Assembly (NCBI RefSeq): GCF_003019675.1
Contig: NZ_CP028105.1
Location: 636,282 to 700,281 of the forward strand
DNA from: Fusobacterium ulcerans
Lineage (GTDB): Bacteria > Fusobacteriota > Fusobacteriia > Fusobacteriales > Fusobacteriaceae
Reading direction: 5' to 3'
Length of the DNA: 64,000 bases
Shown here in pieces: positions 35,358 to 43,903 of the stretch. The notes under the pieces were generated by a model. That model had not been told where the DNA came from. It worked only from the letters and a program-made list of their open reading frames with translations, and made no database searches. A program made the position numbers and the translations under genes. How positions within the stretch are numbered: the stretch's first letter is position 1; each line of letters begins with the position of its first letter.

Positions 35358-36653
35358 CTAGCATTCTTTGATATTATCCAGTATATAGTCTGGAATTACA
35401 GCATTTTTTACTAATTTCTTTATTCTAAAAACAGCCTCCTTGCTTTCAATGTGATAATTCTTTCTTAAAAAAGCACTTCCTAAGGCTGCACTTCTTGAAT
35501 ATCCCATTAAACAGTGTATATATATTTTTTCATTTTCTTTTAAATCCTTATATTTCTCTACTGCTAATTCTAAAGCTGATAAGAATATATCTTCTTTTAA
35601 ATTGCAGATATCCAAAAGAGGAAAGGAATGATATTCTCTACTCCCTCTTTTTAATATATTATTCTCCTCTGATTCTGCTGCCAGATCTATTACAATGACT
35701 TTTTTATCAGAAAGAAAAATCTCTGCCTCTTCATTATTTAATTTCGAACCAATAAAGATATCAGGAGCAATCTCCCTCCAAGGTTCATTCTCATATTTTC
35801 TAAAATATCTCCATAAAATATTATAGCAAAGCAGATAAGGTAAATGTATTATTTTATTGTGAAGAGCTATTTTTCCATCTTTCTTCAAAAATTCAGAATT
35901 ATTCTCTGCATAAGCTTTTCCCACAAGAAAAAAAGATAGAGAGCTCCATAATAATATCCTAGTCCAATTAAAAAATATCAATCCTATTGTAAATAATATA
36001 AAACTAAGTAAAAAATATATAAACCCTACTTTTCTATTTCTTTTATTATCTCTTTCAGGAAAAATAAAAATGGTAAAAAGAGTAAGACCCAGAGAAAATA
36101 TTACATCTATTACATGATGCTGATAAATAAAAATAGTAGATAATCCCAGCAGAAAAAACCAAACACAGAACGGATATTTTGCTTTGCTTTTTATCTCCTT
36201 ATAAAATACTATTGTAAATATTACTGCATAGCTGATATGCAAAGAGGGGCACTGATTAAAATCTGTATCCATTCTTTCAAGAAACTGAAAAAAGAAATTG
36301 AAAAAAATATTTTTTACTTCAGGTTTTTCAAATGCAAATTTCAAAGGAAAAACAAAAAAAGAAACTGCTGACACTATTGTTATAAAATTTATTCGTTTTA
36401 CTAATGTGTACAGGCTTTCTTTTGTTTTACAGACAAAGAATACACATATAAAAAATATCCCTGAGCTTATATATGGAATTATCATCCATGAAATAAATGG
36501 AATATCTTCTTCCCATCTAAAATAAAATGATGGCACTGAGCTCAAAGCAGAACTATACTTTCCAGCCATTTCATAAAGAAATAAAAAAATTATATAACTT
36601 AAAGACATCCATAAAAAACTCTGTACTTTCAGATTTATATTTTTATTTTTCAT
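35358..36653 (-). CDS. PAP2-dual-specificity phosphatase fusion membrane protein (YnbD-like)
   Basis: 431 residues. The N-terminal half has about seven helices with PAP2 motifs: CPSLHIS near 137 and HHVID near 177, for lipid phosphate hydrolysis. The C-terminal cytoplasmic half is a dual-specificity/tyrosine phosphatase with the active-site loop HCLMGYSRS near 385 (C-x5-R intact). The same two-domain order occurs in E. coli YnbD. Two phosphatase activities in one lipid operon suggest dephosphorylation of a lipid intermediate on both faces of the membrane. It overlaps the SDR gene by 11 bases. Confidence 0.82.
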   Translation of the reverse strand: MKNKNINLKVQSFLWMSLSYIIFLFLYEMAGKYSSALSSVPSFYFRWEEDIPFISWMIIPYISSGIFFICVFFVCKTKESLYTLVKRINFITIVSAVSFFVFPLKFAFEKPEVKNIFFNFFFQFLERMDTDFNQCPSLHISYAVIFTIVFYKEIKSKAKYPFCVWFFLLGLSTIFIYQHHVIDVIFSLGLTLFTIFIFPERDNKRNRKVGFIYFLLSFILFTIGLIFFNWTRILLWSSLSFFLVGKAYAENNSEFLKKDGKIALHNKIIHLPYLLCYNILWRYFRKYENEPWREIAPDIFIGSKLNNEEAEIFLSDKKVIVIDLAAESEENNILKRGSREYHSFPLLDICNLKEDIFLSALELAVEKYKDLKENEKIYIHCLMGYSRSAALGSAFLRKNYHIESKEAVFRIKKLVKNAVIPDYILDNIKEC

Positions 36654-37386
36654 TCTTTTTCCTCAATAATATCATACTTAATATTTTTTTAGGAAACATT
36701 GAAAGAATAGATACTGCTATTTTCATTTTCTTTGGAAATATTATTTTATCTCTATTTTCTTCAATACTTTTAATTATAATATCAGCTGCATATTCCTCTG
36801 TCATTATAAAAGGTTTTTTAGATACATCATTATTATTCAATTCTCTCAATTTTAAAGTGTCTATATATCCTGGAATAACAGCAGTCACTCCTATTCCAAA
36901 ATCTGATAAAGCTTCTCTGTATGCTTCACATAAATTTATAACAACTCTCTTTGATTTGCTGTATACAGATGCTCCAGAATATTCCAGCAGAGCTGCCACT
37001 GAAGAAATTGCAGCAATATGCCCCTTTCCATTTTTCAGCATAATTTCTCTGGCTATTTCAAAAGCATTTAAAGTTCCAGATATATTCACCTTCAGCATAT
37101 TTACAGCTTCATCTTGAGTCAGTCTTCCAGTACGGCTGTTTGAATAGCTCCCTGCTGAAGCTATCATTATATCCAGTTCCCCTTTTGAAAAATCTTTTAC
37201 TGCTGCTTCAAAAGACAGTTTATTATATATATCAAGTCTGTATATTTTCAGTTTTTCATGTTTTTCTATTGCATCTATTTTTTCCTGGCTTCTCCCGCAA
37301 ACTCCTACTTCATGACCTTGTTCTAAGTATTTTCTGGCAACTGCCAGCCCTATTCCCGATGTTCCCCCTGCAATAAATATTTTCAT
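36643..37386 (-). CDS. Short-chain dehydrogenase/reductase
   Basis: 247 residues. NAD(P)-binding GGTSGIG is at residues 7-13, and the catalytic Ser-Tyr-Lys set is S131-like (ISSVA) plus YSKSK near 144-148. A hydrophobic C-terminus (about 225-247, SILSMFPKKILSMILL) suggests membrane association, as in lipid-modifying SDRs. It lies between the patatin and ynbD-like genes with overlaps on both sides, so it belongs to the operon. Such an enzyme could reduce a keto group on an acyl or head-group intermediate (inference). Confidence 0.82.
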   Translation of the reverse strand: MKIFIAGGTSGIGLAVARKYLEQGHEVGVCGRSQEKIDAIEKHEKLKIYRLDIYNKLSFEAAVKDFSKGELDIMIASAGSYSNSRTGRLTQDEAVNMLKVNISGTLNAFEIAREIMLKNGKGHIAAISSVAALLEYSGASVYSKSKRVVINLCEAYREALSDFGIGVTAVIPGYIDTLKLRELNNNDVSKKPFIMTEEYAADIIIKSIEENRDKIIFPKKMKIAVSILSMFPKKILSMILLRKKNEK

Positions 37387-38501
37387 TATACTCCTCCAGT
37401 ATTCATTTTTCTCAATGTTTCAGAGGTATTATATATATTTTTGTTTCTCATATTTTCCTTATTATTTTTTTTATTTGATAATGCTTCCACTGTACGTTCA
37501 TAACCATATTTCCATTGAAGTTCTACATCATTTTTAAATTTTTCATAGTCATCAGGAACAGATAATTCAACTTGTAATTTAAACAGATTCAGTTTAGCTG
37601 TTACATAATGTCCTTTCAATTTTTTAGGGACATCAGATGTATCTATCCAATAGTCTCCATAGGAGTCATGTATTTCTCTCAACCTCTCATTTCCACTATA
37701 TCCTAGAACTGATCTTACAGAAGAATCCTCTACTTTGTCATATTCCTGTTTTAATTCTAAAACTACTTCATCAGCCAATATTTTTGCTAATTCTATTGGT
37801 ATAAGATCTACTGCTCCCCCAGCAAAATATTCACCATTGTATAATACAGGCTTAGTATAAAACATATCTGATGCAGATATTCTTGCTGCCTTCAATAAAT
37901 CAACATCAGTCATAACTGCTGTTTTTTCCATTATTGTACTTTTCTGAAAAATCTTAGAGTTTCTATACAGCTCATCTTTTAATAACTTTTCTGTTTTCTT
38001 ATCAGTAAAAATAATTTTTTGGTAGAGCTTCCTGTTTTCACATTTTTTCCCTGTTTCATCTTTGCTAAACAATATTTTTGAACCAATAATAGCAGTTCCA
38101 GTAATAGAATTTTTCTGTCTATTTAATGAAGGAAGATATTTTTCTAAATCTTCAGGTATATCCACTAGATACTTGTCAAAAATATTTTCTATATATAGAT
38201 TTTTTCTTAATTCTCTTAATTTACAGTCGATTCCTATTCTATAGAGCATTTTCTCTTTTGTGAGTTTTAGCGATTTTATAAAATTATATAATTCCAATGA
38301 TTTCATATACTCTTTTCTCTCATTATTCGTTTCAAAAGAATTTATAATAGCAGATGCCATTGCCCCACCACAAGTTCCTATAATAAGATCAGGTATATAT
38401 CCCCTGTCTTCCATTGCAGAAAATATTCCACCATAAATAGCAAATCTGGAACCTCCTCCAGAAAAAATAACTGCTCTTTTATATTTCTGTAATTTTTCCA
38501 T
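37386..38501 (-). CDS. Patatin-like protein with replaced catalytic dyad
   Basis: 371 residues. The patatin fold is clear from the Gly-rich oxyanion loop (FSGGGSRFAIYGG, residues 13-25) and the nucleophile elbow. The elbow reads GTCGGA with Cys44 in place of Ser, and the usual DGG/DGA near residue 227 is AGGA, so the catalytic Asp is also missing. I checked both on the nucleotide sequence. It may be inactive, a binding protein, or a Cys-dependent acyl enzyme. It is the first gene of the lipid operon, with GAGGAG before ATG, and overlaps the SDR start. Confidence 0.8.
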   Translation of the reverse strand: MEKLQKYKRAVIFSGGGSRFAIYGGIFSAMEDRGYIPDLIIGTCGGAMASAIINSFETNNERKEYMKSLELYNFIKSLKLTKEKMLYRIGIDCKLRELRKNLYIENIFDKYLVDIPEDLEKYLPSLNRQKNSITGTAIIGSKILFSKDETGKKCENRKLYQKIIFTDKKTEKLLKDELYRNSKIFQKSTIMEKTAVMTDVDLLKAARISASDMFYTKPVLYNGEYFAGGAVDLIPIELAKILADEVVLELKQEYDKVEDSSVRSVLGYSGNERLREIHDSYGDYWIDTSDVPKKLKGHYVTAKLNLFKLQVELSVPDDYEKFKNDVELQWKYGYERTVEALSNKKNNKENMRNKNIYNTSETLRKMNTGGV

Positions 38502-38594
38502 ATATTATTCTCCTCAAAATTTCTGCTTTAGATACAGGATAACTCTTATTAAATTCTACCATATTAATAGTTACTGTGCTATTTATTTATTTAC

Positions 38595-38629
38595 CTAAAA
38601 AAAGCCCACTGGTTTTCCAGTGAGCTTTT
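38595..38629 (-). terminator. Intrinsic terminator of the flavodiiron protein gene
   Basis: AAGCCCACTGG (38602-38612) pairs with CCAGTGAGCTT (38617-38627), one G-T pair, four-base loop, T run on the minus strand. Confidence 0.88.
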
Positions 38630-38642
38630 CTCTACTATTAAA

Positions 38643-39854
38643 TTAATTTTTTTCTTTCATTGATTCAAGTATGCTGTTAACAAAAATATTCATTTCCTCA
38701 TCTGTGCTTTCATTCATAGAAGAAGCTAATGTAACTCTTTCATTCAGTACTGTCATTTCTCTCATACCTTCTAAGAATTCCTGCATCAATTTACCAGATT
38801 CACATGCCCATGAACCATTTTCCAGAATACCAAAAGTTCTCTTTTGTAAATTCAGAGCTTTCATATCCATCAGATAGTTATGCATCAATGGATAAATTCC
38901 AAGGTTGTATGTTACTGAAGCCAGTACCACATGGCTGTATTTAAATGTTTCAGATATTAATTGTGATACATGAGTTTTAGAAACATCATACATTACCACA
39001 TTAGTCATTCCTTTTTCTACAAGCTTAGAAGCTAGTACAGAAACAGCATTTTCTGTATTTCCATACATAGAAGCATATACAATCATTACTCCTTTTTCTT
39101 CAGGCTCATATCTGCTCCATTTATCATATTTTTCAAGGAAATATCCTAGATCACTACGCCAAACTGGACCATGCAGTGGACATATGATTTTTATATCTAT
39201 TCCAGCAGCTTTCTTTAAAAGCGACTGTACATGAGGTCCGTATTTTCCAACTATATTTGTATAATAACGTCTTGCATCATCAAGCCATTCTCTATCAAAT
39301 TTTACTTCATCATTAAATAGTTTTCCATCTAAAGATCCAAAAGATCCAAAAGCATCTGCACTGAACAATACTCCATTAGTCAGATCAAAACTTACCATAG
39401 CTTCTGGCCAGTGAACCATTGGTGCTGCAACAAACAGAATTTCATGTTTTCCAAAAGATATCTTATCTCCCTCTTTTACTTCCTGAGTTTTTGAGCTATC
39501 TATATGGAATCCAAATTGATTCATAAGATAAAAAGCTTTTTCATTGCTGATAACTTTAACTTTAGGATAACGAAGCATTACTTCTTCAATCATAGCAGCA
39601 TGGTCAGGCTCCATATGATTGATAACCATATAGTCCAAAGGTCTTCCATCTAAAACTGCTTGTATATTTTCTATAAATTGACGTCCTATTGACCAGTCTA
39701 CAGTATCAAATAAAACAGTTTTTTTATCTAATAAAAGGTATGAATTATATGAAACTCCTCTAGGAATGGGATGTATATTTTCAAATAAATGAAGGCGATG
39801 ATCATCTCCTCCTACCCAATATAAATCTTCAGTTACTTTTCTAACATTATGCAT
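38643..39854 (-). CDS. fprA: Flavodiiron protein (A-type flavoprotein)
   Basis: 403 residues. A metallo-beta-lactamase-like domain carries the di-iron ligands H80-x-E82-x-D84-H85 (NHMEPDHA), with later His and Asp in WPEA and SADAF segments. It is followed by a C-terminal flavodoxin domain (MIVYASMYGNTENAV near 258). Such proteins reduce O2 to water or NO to N2O, usually taking electrons from rubredoxin. It is the second gene after an enzyme carrying its own rubredoxin domain, with 50 bases between. Confidence 0.9.
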   Translation of the reverse strand: MHNVRKVTEDLYWVGGDDHRLHLFENIHPIPRGVSYNSYLLLDKKTVLFDTVDWSIGRQFIENIQAVLDGRPLDYMVINHMEPDHAAMIEEVMLRYPKVKVISNEKAFYLMNQFGFHIDSSKTQEVKEGDKISFGKHEILFVAAPMVHWPEAMVSFDLTNGVLFSADAFGSFGSLDGKLFNDEVKFDREWLDDARRYYTNIVGKYGPHVQSLLKKAAGIDIKIICPLHGPVWRSDLGYFLEKYDKWSRYEPEEKGVMIVYASMYGNTENAVSVLASKLVEKGMTNVVMYDVSKTHVSQLISETFKYSHVVLASVTYNLGIYPLMHNYLMDMKALNLQKRTFGILENGSWACESGKLMQEFLEGMREMTVLNERVTLASSMNESTDEEMNIFVNSILESMKEKN

Positions 39855-39904
39855 GAATTACTCCTCCTTTATGCTTAAAACAGCTTAAATTTTTTACTCA
39901 TATC

Positions 39905-41815
39905 TTAAACTTCAATAAACATATCCTTACTTTCTCCACATATTGGACAGATCCACTCTTCAGGAAGAGCTTCAAAAAGTGTTCCTGGTTTAATATCATT
40001 CTCTTCGTCTCCTACAGCTGGATCATATTCATATCCGCATCCATTACAAACGTGACGTTTCCAAGTAGGAATTTCTTTTTTAGGAATTGCTCTCTTCATT
40101 TTTTTCATTGGAGGAGCTTCTTTTTTAGGTTCTCCATCATCTAACGCAGCAGTAAGTAAAGGAAGTATTTCTTCTACATTTCCTATTATTCCATAGTCAG
40201 CATTTTTAAATATTGGTGCATTTGGATTATTATTAATAGCTACTATTGTTGTAGCATCTTTTATTCCTTTCAGATGCTGTCCTGCTCCTGAAATTCCACA
40301 AGCTATATACAAGTTACCATTAAACTTTTGTCCTGACATTCCAACATAACGATTTAATGGAAGATATTTTAAAGTTTCAGCCACTGGTCTAGATGATCCT
40401 ATTGCAGCTCCAGCTTGTATAGCCAGATTTTTAATAAGCTCCATATTCTCTTTTGGTCCAATTCCTTTTCCAGCACTTACTACACGATCAGCCTGTGATA
40501 TAGGTGTATCTAAATCTATTCCTACAGTAAAGTCATAACCATCAGCTTTTAACGCTTCTACTAATGCCTCTACTCTCTCTTTCGCACTACCTTCTTTTAA
40601 TATCATATTTTTACGAATACCTGTTGCATGACCTTTTGATGATGGTTTCTTAGATCCCCCATCGCTCTTAGGCATTTTTCCAATCAAATGAGAAGCTATA
40701 ACTACTCTTTGTATTTCATTTGTTCCCTCATATATAGTACAGATTTTTGCATCACGATAAGCACGTTCCACTTCCATACCTTTAAGATATCCAGTTCCTC
40801 CAAAAATTTGAAGTGCTTCATTTACTATTTCCAGACATACATCTGAAGCATATTGTTTTGCCATAGCAGATTCCATAGCATAATCTTCGTGATTTTCTTT
40901 TAATTCAGCAGCACTGTATACTAAGAATCTTGCTGCTCTTAATTTTGTTGCCATATCAGCTAATTTAAAAGAAATTACCTGTTGGAAAGCGATAGGTTTT
41001 CCAAACTGTTCTCTTTCTTTTGCATAAGCAAGAGCATTTTCAAAAGCACCCTGAGCGATTCCCAAAGCTTGAGAAGCTATTCCTATTCTTCCACCATCCA
41101 GTGTAAACATAGCAATTTTAAATCCTTCTCCCTCTTTCCCTAAAAGGTTTTCTTTCGGCACTTTTACATTATTAAATATCAATTCAGCAGTTGATGATGA
41201 ACGGATACCCATTTTGTCATAGTGATCTCCAAATGTAAATCCTTCCCATCCTTTTTCAACTATGAAAGCACTTATTCCTCTTGTTCCTATATCAGGAGTT
41301 GTAACTGCAAAAACTATATATGTTTCAGCTTTATCAGCATTTGTTATAAATATTTTTCCACCATTAAGAATGTAGTAATCTCCTTCTAATACTGCTGTTG
41401 TTTCAGTTCCACCAGCATCACTTCCAGCATTTGGTTCTGTAAGTCCAAAAGCTCCCAATTTTTCACCTTTTGCTAATGGTACCAAGTATTTTTGTTTCTG
41501 TTCCTCAGTTCCATAAGCAAAAATAGGATAAGATCCTAAAGAAACATGGGCTGATAAAATTACTCCTGTTCCTCCATCTACTCTTGATAACTCTTCAACA
41601 GCGATTGCATAACTGATCATATCCAATCCTGCTCCACCATACTCTTTTGGAAATGGTATTCCAAGCACTCCCATTTCTCCAAGTTTTTTTACAGCTTCTG
41701 TTGGAAATTCATTCTCCTTATCTAACATAAAAGCTATCGGCTTTACCTCTGTTTCGGCAAATTCCCTTATCTTCATACGCAAATTTTCATGATCTTCTGT
41801 TGTTTTAAAAAACAT
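39905..41815 (-). CDS. Acyl-CoA dehydrogenase / EtfA C-terminal / rubredoxin triple fusion
   Basis: 636 residues. Residues 1 to about 380 form a complete short-chain acyl-CoA dehydrogenase ([10 protein letters not shown] near 125, RVDGGTG, catalytic Glu in [10 protein letters not shown] near 368). Residues about 400-560 match the FAD-binding C-terminal domain of electron-transfer flavoprotein alpha ([22 protein letters not shown]). Residues about 585-636 are a rubredoxin with two Cys pairs (CNGCGY and CPICGE). This places dehydrogenase, flavin and iron relay on one chain. No etfB is adjacent. Downstream flavodiiron protein suggests an electron path to O2. Confidence 0.9.
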   Translation of the reverse strand: MFFKTTEDHENLRMKIREFAETEVKPIAFMLDKENEFPTEAVKKLGEMGVLGIPFPKEYGGAGLDMISYAIAVEELSRVDGGTGVILSAHVSLGSYPIFAYGTEEQKQKYLVPLAKGEKLGAFGLTEPNAGSDAGGTETTAVLEGDYYILNGGKIFITNADKAETYIVFAVTTPDIGTRGISAFIVEKGWEGFTFGDHYDKMGIRSSSTAELIFNNVKVPKENLLGKEGEGFKIAMFTLDGGRIGIASQALGIAQGAFENALAYAKEREQFGKPIAFQQVISFKLADMATKLRAARFLVYSAAELKENHEDYAMESAMAKQYASDVCLEIVNEALQIFGGTGYLKGMEVERAYRDAKICTIYEGTNEIQRVVIASHLIGKMPKSDGGSKKPSSKGHATGIRKNMILKEGSAKERVEALVEALKADGYDFTVGIDLDTPISQADRVVSAGKGIGPKENMELIKNLAIQAGAAIGSSRPVAETLKYLPLNRYVGMSGQKFNGNLYIACGISGAGQHLKGIKDATTIVAINNNPNAPIFKNADYGIIGNVEEILPLLTAALDDGEPKKEAPPMKKMKRAIPKKEIPTWKRHVCNGCGYEYDPAVGDEENDIKPGTLFEALPEEWICPICGESKDMFIEV

Positions 41816-41910
41816 ATACTGCCTCCTTCTGTTTTAATGTTCAAAATAACTCTTAAAACTTTTTTATAATGGATACAAAATTAAATTTAATGTTTTTTTA
41901 CTATATATTC

Positions 41911-41939
41911 ATAATACCATCGTGGACCTTTAATGTCAA
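41911..41939 (-). promoter_or_regulatory. Strong predicted promoter of the ACAD fusion and fprA
   Basis: TTGACA (41934-41939) and TATTAT (41911-41916) with a 17-base spacer, about 95 bases before the start. 41940-42178 is AT-rich, with nothing else recognised. Confidence 0.8.
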
Positions 41940-42177
41940 CTATATTTTTGTTTTTTAAACGGGAATTTTTATTTTAAATAGAACAGTTTATAATGAATTT
42001 TTATTATTTTTATTAAAAATATCCAAAAACTTTTAATAAAAATTTATCTGAACAGATTTATGGTATTCATGAATTATAGTTTGAATAATATTTTGGCTTT
42101 ATATTATATCTTTACAACATTATACGGTCAGTCCTCTTCATTTCATTTTTTTATTTATAATTTTTTTTAATTATAAT

Positions 42178-42215
42178 AAAAAAACAGCCCTGAAAGACTC
42201 AAAGCTGTTTAAAAT
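42178..42215 (-). terminator. Intrinsic terminator of the NhaC-type gene
   Basis: An 11-bp stem with two G-T pairs (arms AACAGCTTTGA and TCAGGGCTGTT on the minus strand), five-base loop, T7 following. Confidence 0.8.
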
Positions 42216-42228
42216 CATTTATTTTCTT

Positions 42229-43668
42229 TTATCTGCTGAAAATATTAAATATAATACTTCCTTTTTTAACCTTTCTTTCTTCTTTATCCTCATTATCTAA
42301 TTTACTTGTTCCTATTTCTGTTATATTAAAAAATAAATTTACTACTAATAAAGCTATTGGAAAGAACAGGTAAGGAATTACTTTAGCCATGTCTACCCCT
42401 AAAGTTCCTGCTATAAATATTCCCGGAACACTCCATGGAACAAGAGTTATTCCAACAGTTCCAGTTGCTTCTACTATTCTTGTTATATTTTTATTTTTTA
42501 AATTAAATTTCTCAAAAAGTGGAAGAAATATAGATATTGGCAGAATAATTGCTAGAAGCTGTGCCCCTGTTACAAATCCTACTCCAAGAGAAACTAAAAA
42601 TACTGTTACAGTAAGTTGTCTTGAACTTTTTATTCCCTGCTGTATCTTATTTAAAAGATTATCAAAAGAATGACATTCATTTATTATTCCAACAAGACAT
42701 CCTATAAATATTATGATTATCACAGTTCCACTTACTTCATTCATTCCCCCTCTGGCAAATAATTTTGTTACTGAAGGATCATTAAATTTCTGATTTACTC
42801 CCAATATAGTACTTCTCATTATATCTACTGTTTTAAAATTCTGAAATACAAAACTGCTTAATACTCCCATTATCACTGAGGAGAAAAGAACTATATTTGA
42901 TGGTATTTTTTTTATCCCTAAAATTATAACAGCAAGTGGAATTAAAAGAAGCGCTGGAGTTACATTAAAAACTGTTTCCATCTCTGTTAAAAATCCATTT
43001 ATATTATCCATATTTATATTTTCTACTGCTATATTATTTCCAACTATTGTAAATCCTATCATAGCTATAATAAAAGCTGGAATTGTGTCCATAAGCATAT
43101 ATTGTATATGTTCAAAAAGATCAGTTTTTCCAAGAGCAGCAGATATATTTGTTGTATCAGATAAAGGAGACATTTTATCTCCAAGAAAAGCTCCTGATAC
43201 TATTGCCCCTGCTGTTATTTCAAGAGGAATTCCTACTTGTTTGGCTATTATGATGAATGATACTCCAATAGTTCCAATAGATGTAAAAGATGTTCCTGTT
43301 ATAATTGCCACAGCACCAGTCATAGCCATAACAATAGGAACAAAAAATCTAAAATCTATCACTTTAAATCCCCAGTAAACCATAGATGGAATTATTCCTC
43401 CGATTATCCAGCTGCTGACAATAAGCCCAACCAGAATAACTGTAAGAAGTGCTGGAAATACTCTTTTTACTCCGCTTCCCATTGCATCTTCAATATTTCT
43501 AAGAGTTTCTCCTCTCATAAATGCTATTGTTCCAGACACTACTACTCCTGCTAATATAGGAGGAACTACCCCTGTTCTCCATTGAAGTATTGATATTTCT
43601 CCAAATACAATAATAAAAATTATTGGAAGAATATCCAAAACCAAGCTGTTCTTAAATTTTTCTCTCAT
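42229..43668 (-). CDS. NhaC-family Na+/H+ antiporter-type transporter
   Basis: About 479 residues with 11-12 helices. GAFLGDKMSPLSDTTN near residue 165 is the NhaC hallmark. Family members exchange Na+ for H+, or malate and lactate; some in Firmicutes are predicted amino-acid (tyrosine) transporters. The start at 43668 is chosen as GGAG lies 8 bases upstream; an ATG 6 bases earlier overlaps the stop of a small upstream ORF. Expression may be attenuated by the leader at 43671-43900. NhaC antiport is the default call. Confidence 0.85.
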   Translation of the reverse strand: MREKFKNSLVLDILPIIFIIVFGEISILQWRTGVVPPILAGVVVSGTIAFMRGETLRNIEDAMGSGVKRVFPALLTVILVGLIVSSWIIGGIIPSMVYWGFKVIDFRFFVPIVMAMTGAVAIITGTSFTSIGTIGVSFIIIAKQVGIPLEITAGAIVSGAFLGDKMSPLSDTTNISAALGKTDLFEHIQYMLMDTIPAFIIAMIGFTIVGNNIAVENINMDNINGFLTEMETVFNVTPALLLIPLAVIILGIKKIPSNIVLFSSVIMGVLSSFVFQNFKTVDIMRSTILGVNQKFNDPSVTKLFARGGMNEVSGTVIIIIFIGCLVGIINECHSFDNLLNKIQQGIKSSRQLTVTVFLVSLGVGFVTGAQLLAIILPISIFLPLFEKFNLKNKNITRIVEATGTVGITLVPWSVPGIFIAGTLGVDMAKVIPYLFFPIALLVVNLFFNITEIGTSKLDNEDKEERKVKKGSIIFNIFSR

Positions 43669-43670
43669 TT

Positions 43671-43778
43671 TCATCTCTCCTCTTTTTTGCATAAAAAAAG
43701 CCTTCCTACATAAAATTGTAAAAAGGCAAAATAATACAAAAAGATATTTCCTGAAAAGGAGATACTTTGATATATCAT
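43671..43778 (-). CDS. Putative leader peptide ORF ahead of the NhaC-type gene
   Basis: 35 codons. The central part is rich in Phe and Tyr (FLYYFAFLQFY at 13-23) and the stop overlaps an nhaC ATG (ATGA). It spans two leader hairpins, including a terminator. The ribosome site is weak, and T-rich sequence alone would give many Phe/Leu/Tyr codons, so translation is uncertain. Confidence 0.35.
   Translation of the reverse strand: MIYQSISFSGNIFLYYFAFLQFYVGRLFLCKKEER
43693..43727 (-). terminator. Intrinsic terminator within the nhaC leader
   Basis: An 11-bp stem (43700-43710 with 43717-43727, two G-T pairs, six-base loop) followed by T7 on the minus strand. It ends only about 12 bases before the nhaC ribosome site and downstream of a strong promoter, so it must be read through for nhaC to be expressed. 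Confidence 0.75.
43740..43768 (-). promoter_or_regulatory. Leader hairpin upstream of the nhaC terminator
   Basis: AAAGTATCTCC pairs with GGAAATATCTTT (one bulge) on the minus strand, 12 bases ahead of the terminator stem; a candidate pause or competing structure. Confidence 0.5.
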
Positions 43779-43871
43779 TAAATTAATTATTTTCCTATCC
43801 TACAATCCTACTATTCTACATAATCTTACTTTTTTACTGCTTCTACTATTCTACTATATTACTTGTATATG

Positions 43872-43900
43872 ATTATAAATAATTTAATTCATTTTGTCAA
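43872..43900 (-). promoter_or_regulatory. Consensus promoter of the NhaC-type gene
   Basis: TTGACA (43895-43900) and TATAAT (43872-43877) with a 17-base spacer: a perfect sigma70 match. The predicted leader is about 195 bases long. Confidence 0.85.
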
Positions 43901-43903
43901 GTC

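Noticed and set aside
36527-37117. 196-codon plus-strand ORF over the SDR and ynbD-like genes
   Set aside because: Lies antisense to two well supported overlapping genes and has no homology pattern.
43671-43900. T-box or known Na+/Li+ riboswitch upstream of nhaC
   Set aside because: No T-box AGGGUGG-type consensus and no resemblance that I could recognise to published cation riboswitch motifs.
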